From an uncultured Planctomycetota bacterium (GTDB lineage Bacteria > Planctomycetota > Phycisphaerae > SM23-33), in assembly GCA_903892515.1 (NCBI GenBank), contig CAITIS010000031.1:1-64000 (forward strand): a stretch of DNA of 64,000 nt. The letters run 5' to 3'. The translations under genes and the position numbers were made by a program. This document shows positions 57,194 to 64,000 of this stretch, piece after piece. How positions within the stretch are numbered: the stretch's first letter is position 1; each line of letters starts with the position of its first letter. The notes beneath the pieces were generated by a model. It saw nothing but the letters and a program-made list of their open reading frames with translations. It made no database searches and was not told the DNA's origin.

Positions 57194-57450
57194 AGGGTGG
57201 GCCGAGGCCGAGAGTCGTTCGAGGCCGAGCCCCACTCTTGCTGGGTGCCATGGTCAGACCGCCGTCGTTGGGTCTGGCCATGCGTGACGCTGGGCACCCG
57301 TTGATCGATAGCATGGCCAGCCCAGAAGCGGGCTGACCATGGCACCCGCCCGAGGCAGAGATTTGTTCGAGGCCGAGTCCCGCCACTGCCGCGATGGCCG
57401 GTGGGACTCGCTTGCCCAAACGACGGGCTTCGCTCGGCCCACCCTACATT
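57194..57450. repeat. Family D hairpins with a GGGTGCCATGG...CCATGGCACCC doublet (57243-57347) nested or abutted inside
   Basis: Inner hairpins CATGGTCAGACC/GGGTCTGGCCATG and CATGGCCAGCCC/GGGCTGACCATG. Confidence 0.9.
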
Positions 57451-57457
57451 CTCGCTC

Positions 57458-60046
57458 TCAATCCGTCGGCACCTGCGGGGGCTTGGTCGATGAGATGTCC
57501 TTGGCCGGTGCTTCGATTTCGATGGCTGGTGCAGCCAGCTCCGGCGGCGAGGGCGGCTGGGCGGCATCGGCCAGATGGTCCGGATGAGCGGGGTCGAGCG
57601 GTTCGATCTGTCCGCCGGCGACGTCGGCCGCTGCGGGCTCAGACAGGCTCTTGCCGTTGCCATCGTGGCCGTTCTTGCCGTTGCCGTTCTTGCCGTTCTT
57701 GCCTGAGAGCATGCGGCTTTGTTGATCGAGATGCTCGGCCCGTTCGCGGTCGGCCCGCTCCTGCTGGGGGTACTTCACCCGGCCGTGGTACATGCCCGTC
57801 AAGCTCTTGATGAGCGAGTTCTCGACGCCGTAGACTTCCTTGAGCGTCATGTCGCACTCGTTGAGCTGGCCGTCCATCAGCCGCTTGAAGATCACCTGGT
57901 GCACCTGCGTCTCGATCCGACCCGGCGAGGGCTCGGTCATCGCTCGCACGGACGACTCGGCCGCATCGGCCAGCATGAGCACGGCCGCTTCCTTCACGCG
58001 CGGCTTGGGGCCGGGATAGCGGAACTCGACCTCGTCGGGCGCCCGCTCTATGTCCTGACGCCGCTGGGTGGCGGCGGCGTGGTAGAAGTACTCCACCAGC
58101 GTCGTGCCGTGGTGGGTGGCGATGAACTCGCGCAGCACCGGCGGCAGGCCGTATTCCTTGGCCAGTTCCAGCCCGTCCTTCACGTGCCCCTTGATGATGA
58201 GCAGGCTCATGGCCGGGCTCAGCCGCTCGTGCGGCGAACGCATGCCCAGCTGGTTCTCGATGAAGTAGAAGGGCTTGTTGATCTTGCCGATGTCGTGGTA
58301 GTACGCCCCGACCCGCGCCAGCAGGCCGCGGGCGCCGATGGCGTCGGCGGCGGCCTCGCACATGGTGCCCAGCAGCAGGCAGTGATTGTACGTGCCGGGG
58401 GCCTCCAGCGCCAGCCGCTTGAGCAGCGGGCGATTGGCGTCGCACCACTCCAGCAGCGTCATCGACGTGGCCACGCGGAAAACCCGCTCGATGAGCGGCA
58501 GGATACCCTGGGCGATGAAGCCCGCCGTAATGCCCGCGGCGGCCGCCCAGGCGACGTTGATGAGAATGAAGTTCGCCGGCTCGCCCTGTGCCGACTGCGT
58601 AGCCCAGATCACGGCAATGGTAACGGCAGCCGTCACGGCCCCGGTCTCGATGAGCTTGCTGCGGGTGCGAATCTCGCGGAGTTGGAAGATCGTCGCCCCG
58701 GCGGCCGTCCACAGCACCAGCAGCGAGTCCACGCCGGCGCGAAGCTGCAAGACCGTCAGCACCACCAGTCCGCCGGCCACGGCAAAGGCGAAGCGCTGGT
58801 CGTACGCGATGGTCATCGCCACGCTGGCCATGATGACGCCGAAGACCGCCAAGCTGGGGTTGAGCCCCCCCACGCCCACCAGCAGCTTGGAAGTGCCCAG
58901 TGCCGCCAGCAGCACGATGGAAATGCCCAGCCCGCGGGCGTAGCTCTTGTCCGGCCGGGCGTGGTGCTTGGCGATGTACAGCGCCAGGAACAGCGTCAGG
59001 GCGAGAATCTCGCCCATTCGCCCAGCCAGCACCCAGTACTTCCGCAGCGGCTGGTCTTTCTGCATCTGCGCCACGTACGCCTTGTGCTCAGCCGCCAGCA
59101 GTTCCAGGTCCAGCGGCGTCAGGCCCTGCGAGGGCGCGCCGGCTTGCATGGCCCACTCGGCCCCAACGGTGCGGCGCACCAGCAGCGCCCGCGCCTGCAC
59201 CGCTTCCCGCACCGGCGCGACGGATTCCTTGGCGGCAACCTCGGCCGCGGCGGTGGCCTTGGCATCGACACGATACAGAGGCTGTCCCTGATCGGAGATG
59301 GTCGAGGCCAGGTAGTGGTACACGTTGGCGCGGATGGACATGTCAATGGGCGCCACGGCCGCCTGGAGGAACTCGTCGAGCCCCTTGAATTCCAGCGAGA
59401 TCACCTTGCTCTTGGGCTGGAGGCTCTCCTGCGTGCCGTTGACGACATGGACGTCCTGCGTCTGCTTCTGCACGCAGGCCTGAACGAAGTCGCGCACGTT
59501 CACGATGTAGCGCTGCAGGAGATTATTCCGCAGGCTGTCGATCTGCCGGTTGTATTCCTCGCTCCTGGTGGCGTCGGCGTAGGCCAGGAAACTGGCCAGG
59601 TCGGCCGGCGTGTCGAGCAGGAACTGCTGCTTGAGTTCCTCGCCCAGGTTGGCCGGCTGGGTGGCAACCTTGAGTTTGCTGGGCAGGTTGCGCAGGTCCG
59701 ACAGCAGCTGCTGCAGCAGCGCCTCGTCCAGCCGGATGACCGCGGGCGTGTTCTTGGCCTCGAGTTCCTGCCGCTCGCGCGTCTGCTGGGGCGATGCCAC
59801 TTCAAAGGTCACGCGGGCGAAGATGTCGGCGGGCACGTACTGCCCGACGCGGTAGGTCAGCGGTTCTTGCGGCCAGCAGTCCATGAGCGTGGCGCCGGTC
59901 ACGAAGAACAGGCAGATGAGCAGGGCGCTCGTGCCGCGGTTGGCGCGAAAACGATCCCACCGGCCCAAGACTGGTGAGCCGCTGGGACGCGCCTCACGGC
60001 GGCGTTGCGCTGAGCGATGGATTCTAAATGGCCACACTTGTTTCAA
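57458..60046 (-). CDS. 7TM-HD family phosphohydrolase (PgpH-like)
   Basis: LLGTMCEAAADAIGARGLLARVGAYYHDIGKINKPFYFIENQLG; HHGTTLVEYFYHAA; multi-TM. Confidence 0.93.
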   Translation of the reverse strand: MKQVWPFRIHRSAQRRREARPSGSPVLGRWDRFRANRGTSALLICLFFVTGATLMDCWPQEPLTYRVGQYVPADIFARVTFEVASPQQTRERQELEAKNTPAVIRLDEALLQQLLSDLRNLPSKLKVATQPANLGEELKQQFLLDTPADLASFLAYADATRSEEYNRQIDSLRNNLLQRYIVNVRDFVQACVQKQTQDVHVVNGTQESLQPKSKVISLEFKGLDEFLQAAVAPIDMSIRANVYHYLASTISDQGQPLYRVDAKATAAAEVAAKESVAPVREAVQARALLVRRTVGAEWAMQAGAPSQGLTPLDLELLAAEHKAYVAQMQKDQPLRKYWVLAGRMGEILALTLFLALYIAKHHARPDKSYARGLGISIVLLAALGTSKLLVGVGGLNPSLAVFGVIMASVAMTIAYDQRFAFAVAGGLVVLTVLQLRAGVDSLLVLWTAAGATIFQLREIRTRSKLIETGAVTAAVTIAVIWATQSAQGEPANFILINVAWAAAAGITAGFIAQGILPLIERVFRVATSMTLLEWCDANRPLLKRLALEAPGTYNHCLLLGTMCEAAADAIGARGLLARVGAYYHDIGKINKPFYFIENQLGMRSPHERLSPAMSLLIIKGHVKDGLELAKEYGLPPVLREFIATHHGTTLVEYFYHAAATQRRQDIERAPDEVEFRYPGPKPRVKEAAVLMLADAAESSVRAMTEPSPGRIETQVHQVIFKRLMDGQLNECDMTLKEVYGVENSLIKSLTGMYHGRVKYPQQERADRERAEHLDQQSRMLSGKNGKNGNGKNGHDGNGKSLSEPAAADVAGGQIEPLDPAHPDHLADAAQPPSPPELAAPAIEIEAPAKDISSTKPPQVPTD

Positions 60047-60115
60047 TTACGAGTCGCGAATTTCCGGTTGCGGATTTCAAACGAGCGAGCGCCGCGGCGC
60101 GTGGGTGTCAAAGCC

Positions 60116-60188
60116 GGGTGCCACGGCTGCGGCGTTTGCAGCCGTGCGTCTCTCGGGCACACCTGCACACACCGCAGGTGTGGCACCC
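60116..60188. repeat. GGGTGCCA...TGGCACCC hairpin doublet with arm words swapped relative to 43308
   Basis: CACGGCTGC-GGCGTTT-GCAGCCGTG then CACACCTGC-ACACACC-GCAGGTGTG. Confidence 0.93.
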
Positions 60189-60291
60189 AGACACGCGCCC
60201 AGACACGGGCACGCAGTCGATTCGCAATCCGTAATTCGCACTTCATACTTTCCCATATGCCTGTATCGTCTTATCGGAACGGCTGCTCCAA

Positions 60292-61299
60292 TTACTCTTC
60301 GCTGCGGCGCGGGGCGTCGGTGCGGGCGTAGGCCTCCACGATATTCTGCACCAGCCGGTGGCGGACGATGTCCTGCCGGTCCAACTGGCTGAAGACCAGC
60401 CCGTGCACGCCCGCCAGCCGGCGACGGGCGTCGATGAGCCCGCTGGCCACGTTGGGCGGCAGGTCGATCTGCGAATCGTCGCCGGTGATGATCATCTTTG
60501 AGCCATGCCCCATTCGCGTCAGGAACATCAGCATCTGCGGCACGGTCGTGTTCTGGGCTTCATCCAGGATGATGACCGAATCGTTGAGAGTCCGCCCGCG
60601 CATGAACGCCAGCGGGACGACCTCGATAATGTCATTGGCCATCAGCCGGCGGCTCTGCTCGAAATCCATCATGTCGTGCAGGCTGTCGAACAGCGGCCGC
60701 AGGTACGGGTTGACCTTGGCCTGCAAGTCCCCCGGCAGGAAGCCCAGTTTCTCGCCCGCCTCCACCGCTGGCCGGGCCAGCACCACGCGCTTGATCTGGG
60801 CGCGCTTGAGCATGTTCACCGCCACGGCCACCGCCAGGTACGTTTTGCCGGTACCGGCCGGGCCGACGCAGAAAACCATGTCGTGCCGCCGCATCGCCTC
60901 GATGTACTGCCGCTGTCCGGCTGAACGCGGCTTGATGACCTGCCCGCCGTACACGTCGATAACGTCGATGGCTTCCTGGGCCTCTTCCTCTACGGCCGCT
61001 GCCGCCAGGGCCGACGCCACCGCCTCAGCCGTCACGGACTGGCTGTGCCGCATGTGCCGCTGCAATTCGGCCAGCACGGAGGCGGCGCGTGAAACGTTCT
61101 TGGCCCCGCCGGTGATCTTGACGGTCTCGCCGCGGGCGAACATCTGTACGCCCAGCACATCCCGAATGGTGCGCAGATGCGAATCGCCGGGCCCGAACAA
61201 CACGCCCCTGGCCTCAGGACGCTCCAATGTCACCGTCAGTTCCAAGGTTTCACTTCCTCGCGAAGTAGCACGGGCGTCTCGCCCGTGATTCGTTGCCAA
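60292..61299 (-). CDS. PhoH family ATPase; true start uncertain
   Basis: GPAGTGKTYLAVAVAVNML; VLARPAVEAGEKLGFLPGDLQAKVNPYLRPLFD; ILDEAQNTT; first residues lie in repeat DNA. Confidence 0.92.
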   Translation of the reverse strand: MATNHGRDARATSRGSETLELTVTLERPEARGVLFGPGDSHLRTIRDVLGVQMFARGETVKITGGAKNVSRAASVLAELQRHMRHSQSVTAEAVASALAAAAVEEEAQEAIDVIDVYGGQVIKPRSAGQRQYIEAMRRHDMVFCVGPAGTGKTYLAVAVAVNMLKRAQIKRVVLARPAVEAGEKLGFLPGDLQAKVNPYLRPLFDSLHDMMDFEQSRRLMANDIIEVVPLAFMRGRTLNDSVIILDEAQNTTVPQMLMFLTRMGHGSKMIITGDDSQIDLPPNVASGLIDARRRLAGVHGLVFSQLDRQDIVRHRLVQNIVEAYARTDAPRRSEE

Positions 61300-61336
61300 A
61301 CCGGCCGAAAACTCATGGGCGAGACGCCCATGCTAC
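61265..61336. repeat. Family A hairpin doublet, 72 bp
   Basis: GTAGCACGGGCG-TCT-CGCCCGTG / 26-nt spacer / CATGGGCG-AGA-CGCCCATGCTAC. Confidence 0.93.
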
Positions 61337-61345
61337 GGATTGTTT

Positions 61346-62260
61346 CTATAAGACCAGATGCCCCATGGTCAGCACGCTCAGCAGCACCAGGGCGGCCGGC
61401 GCGGTTAAGAGCAGACTGTCCAGAATGTCTAATACGCCGCCAAATTCCGGCAGGACGGCCCCGGCGTCCTTGACTCCGGCGGCCCGTTTCAAGGCCGATT
61501 CGCACAGGTCGGCCCCCTGCCCCAGCGCGCCCATCGCCAGCCCAAACACCGCCGCCGACCACGGCGCCATGTCCATCCACATGACCCGGTTGAGCACCAG
61601 CGACACGCAGGCCGCAAAGGCCAGGCCGCCAAAGAAACCTTCCCACGTTTTCTTGGGACTTAGCCACTCCACCAGTTTATGCCGCCCCAGGAACTTGCCC
61701 GTGAAGTAGGCCCCGATATCACTGCACTTTACCGCGGCCAGGAAGAGCACAAAGGCCTTTAACCCCACCACCGTGCGAATCGATAGCACCAGGTGCCCGC
61801 ACACGCCCAGGTAGCCCACGGCCAGAAAGGTCAAAGCCAGCCGGCGAAGAATATCCTCCAGCCGGTGGCGGGCGAGTTGCTCCAAAAACACCACGCCCAG
61901 CAGCAGGCCCACGACGGCGATGTCCGCCGGCAGGACCATCAGCCCGACGAAGGTGGAGCACTTGCTCTTTTCGCAGACGAACATCAGCACCGGCCACCAG
62001 AAGGGCATGGTGCCGATGACCAGGCAGCAGAGCATGCCGGTGGCCAGCGGCAACTGGACGCCGGCCGAGGCGATCATGCGGCGGAACTCGATATAGCCGA
62101 CGATGATGAGCCCCGCCGTCAGCAGCGTCAGCGGTAGCGGCGAGAGATCAAACGGGCACCACGCCTGGTCCGACTGAAGGAACCAATCGGCGTAGAACAC
62201 GCCGCAAACAAAGGCGATCAGTAGTAAGCCAAAGAAGATGCGCTTGCCCATTGGGTACAT
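61346..62260 (-). CDS. cdsA: Phosphatidate cytidylyltransferase
   Basis: KCSDIGAYFTGKFLGRHKLVEWLSPKKTWEGFFGGL; multi-TM. Confidence 0.92.
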   Translation of the reverse strand: MYPMGKRIFFGLLLIAFVCGVFYADWFLQSDQAWCPFDLSPLPLTLLTAGLIIVGYIEFRRMIASAGVQLPLATGMLCCLVIGTMPFWWPVLMFVCEKSKCSTFVGLMVLPADIAVVGLLLGVVFLEQLARHRLEDILRRLALTFLAVGYLGVCGHLVLSIRTVVGLKAFVLFLAAVKCSDIGAYFTGKFLGRHKLVEWLSPKKTWEGFFGGLAFAACVSLVLNRVMWMDMAPWSAAVFGLAMGALGQGADLCESALKRAAGVKDAGAVLPEFGGVLDILDSLLLTAPAALVLLSVLTMGHLVL

Positions 62261-62451
62261 TACATCTGGGTAACGGGCGGTAGGCAATAGGCAACAGCCC
62301 GGCCAGGGGCCTCAAACCGGCGTGATTGCAGGCCGCGGGCGCGGCTGGACGTTCCTCGCCTCGCCACCGATGGGCCATGGCAACTGCTGGAACGCGCCCA
62401 ACCACGCTGCCTATCATGGGTTAAGTTCGACTACCCAAAAAGGAGAAGTAC

Positions 62452-62949
62452 ATGAGCAGGTCTATGGTGATGGCGTTTGCGGCTCTGGGGCTGCTGTTGG
62501 CGATCTCACTGCTGTCGGCGCAGAACATGGGCTCGGGCATGATGGGTTCGGCCGCCTCAGCGCCGGGCGGCATGCGCGAGATGCACGATAAGTTCTTAGA
62601 GCAGATCTTCACGCACGTCGAATCGGCCGATACCGCCCTGGCCGGCAATGACGTGACCAAGGCCAAGCAGGAACTGGCCGATGCCAAGGGGCTGATCGCC
62701 CAGTGGCGGCAGATGGGGCATCACGCCACCAGCATGGCCGCTGGCAAGGTCTCCAACGCCAAGTGCCCGATCATGCTTCTGCCCGTCGGCGAGAATACCC
62801 CACCGGAATTGACGCGACAGTTCAAGGGCTTGACCATCGGCTTTTGCTGCAACAGTTGCCTGACGCAGTGGGACAAGATGTCCGACGCGGACAGGCTCTC
62901 CAAGCTAAAGGCCGTTGGCTGGAACGCGCCGGCGGATGGCGTGCAATAG
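62452..62949 (+). CDS. Secreted protein with YHS/TRASH-like Cys motif
   Basis: Signal peptide; NAKCPIMLLPVGENTPPELTRQFKGLTIGFCCNSCLTQWDKMSDADRLSKLKAV. Confidence 0.75.
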   Translation: MSRSMVMAFAALGLLLAISLLSAQNMGSGMMGSAASAPGGMREMHDKFLEQIFTHVESADTALAGNDVTKAKQELADAKGLIAQWRQMGHHATSMAAGKVSNAKCPIMLLPVGENTPPELTRQFKGLTIGFCCNSCLTQWDKMSDADRLSKLKAVGWNAPADGVQ

Positions 62950-63058
62950 CAAGGCCGACAAAGCTAACAAGGCCGACAAAGCTGCGCGGCTTTATGCTTT
63001 GGGTGGCGGGTTTCCTGACCCGCCACCTCTCGTTAGTGGCGACGGAATAGCCAGGCGC

Positions 63059-63087
63059 GTAGGGCGTGCAACTGGTTGCACGCGGGT
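63059..63087. repeat. Family G hairpin CGTGCAA-CTGG-TTGCACG
   Basis: gtagggcgtgcaactggttgcacgcggg. Confidence 0.87.
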
Positions 63088-63114
63088 TCGCACTGATTAG
63101 TGACGGGTGACCCG

Positions 63115-63147
63115 CGTGGCTGCTGAACGCCGCAGCCACGGCACCCA
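63115..63147 (+). repeat. Hairpin CGTGGCTGC-TGAACGCC-GCAGCCACG-GCACCC (TGGACGCC-loop family)
   Basis: Perfect 9-bp stem. Confidence 0.87.
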
Positions 63148-63226
63148 GGGCAACCGCAGCCAGGGCAACCAAAGCAGTTGTGCGCGGCCACGACATGATT
63201 CACAATGGCTTCTCCAGGAGATCTCG

Positions 63227-63556
63227 ATGTCCGATGAATTGACGCCCGCTGAAGCGGTGAAAGTGGATGGCCTCGTGCAATACCAGGAGGGCTCTGTGGT
63301 CAGTCGCACGCTGGTGGAAAAAGACACCGGCGACGTGACCATCTTCGCCTTCGCCGCCGGCCAGGGCTTACGCGAGCATTCCGCCCCGTACGACGCGCTG
63401 GTGCATGTCATCGACGGCCAGGTGGAGATCACCATCTCGGGCAAACCCCACACCGTCTCTGCGGGCGAGATGATCCTCATGCCCGCCAACCAGCCCCACG
63501 CCCTCAAGGCCATCGGGCGGTTCAAGATGATCTTGACGATGATTCAAGTTGCCTAA
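63227..63556 (+). CDS. Cupin domain protein
   Basis: GLREHSAPYDALVHVIDGQVEITISGKPHTVSAGEMILMPANQPHAL. Confidence 0.92.
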   Translation: MSDELTPAEAVKVDGLVQYQEGSVVSRTLVEKDTGDVTIFAFAAGQGLREHSAPYDALVHVIDGQVEITISGKPHTVSAGEMILMPANQPHALKAIGRFKMILTMIQVA

Positions 63557-63583
63557 TCCCCAGAGGCGAGTACGCTAGCGGGC

Positions 63584-64000
63584 ATGACTGAGCTAGGGCA
63601 TTCGCGGCGCGAGCCTTGGGTTCGATATGCGCTGGTCGCCGTCGTGCTGACGGCAGCGGCAGTGGGCTGCACGCAGATATGGGACAGCGACGTCCCCCAG
63701 CACCTCGCCAGCGGCGATTGGATGCTCCGCCACGGCCAGATCATTGGCCGAGTGGCCGACCCATTCGGCGTCGATGGCCCCGCCAGCTTCGTCAACGTCC
63801 ACTGGGGCTTCCAAGTATTCTTGTCGGGGCTGCACGGCATCGGCGGTTTTGAACTGCTGACGATTTTCAAGATGGCCGCGCTGGCCGGCGTGGTCGCGAT
63901 CGTGTGCGGGTTCATATCGCGCCGCTCCGGAGCGGGCTGGGTGCTGCTGTGCGGGCTGGTGCTCGTGCTGGGGCTTGAGGCCCGCGTTCGCGCCCGGCCA
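63584..64000 (+). CDS. Membrane protein, partial, runs off the window
   Basis: ATG at 63584, open to the end: MTELGHSRREPWVRYALVAVVLTAAAVGCTQIWDSDVPQHLASGDWMLRHGQIIGR..., several TM segments. Confidence 0.65.
   Translation, partial: MTELGHSRREPWVRYALVAVVLTAAAVGCTQIWDSDVPQHLASGDWMLRHGQIIGRVADPFGVDGPASFVNVHWGFQVFLSGLHGIGGFELLTIFKMAALAGVVAIVCGFISRRSGAGWVLLCGLVLVLGLEARVRARP

Noticed and set aside
57719-59977. 752-aa + strand ORF
   Set aside because: Antisense shadow of the 7TM-HD gene, His/Arg/Gln-biased composition, no domain pattern.

Overview
High-GC bacterial chromosomal segment, most likely from a planctomycete-type organism (inference: PEP-CTERM proteins, dockerin, zinc-ribbon signal peptidase, very dense intergenic hairpin repeats). 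About 42 credible CDSs are mostly housekeeping or sugar related: lepB-like, lptB, ROK kinase, DegT aminotransferase, NIF3, pyrK-pyrD, blaI plus a giant M56/BlaR1-like protein, surE, D-lyxose isomerase, rho, coaE, ABC-F, GH51-like, mnmA, DedA, 7TM-HD, phoH, cdsA. No rRNA, tRNA, CRISPR array or complete mobile element was recognised. The most unusual signal is a set of dispersed hairpin repeat families. Within a family the loop and flanks are conserved, while stem letters change with compensating changes on the other arm. Many copies are paired into inverted doublets (REPIN-like architecture), one is nested or abutted inside another, and several lie in frame inside conserved genes (pyrK, a PNPOx-family gene, a CHAD gene, blaR1-like, GH51-like) or supply their stop codons. 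Inverted arrays of degenerate 7-mers and 8-mers bracket some hairpins. No RAYT/TnpA-REP transposase is visible in the window. All calls come from reading the sequence and the supplied ORF track; no searches were run.
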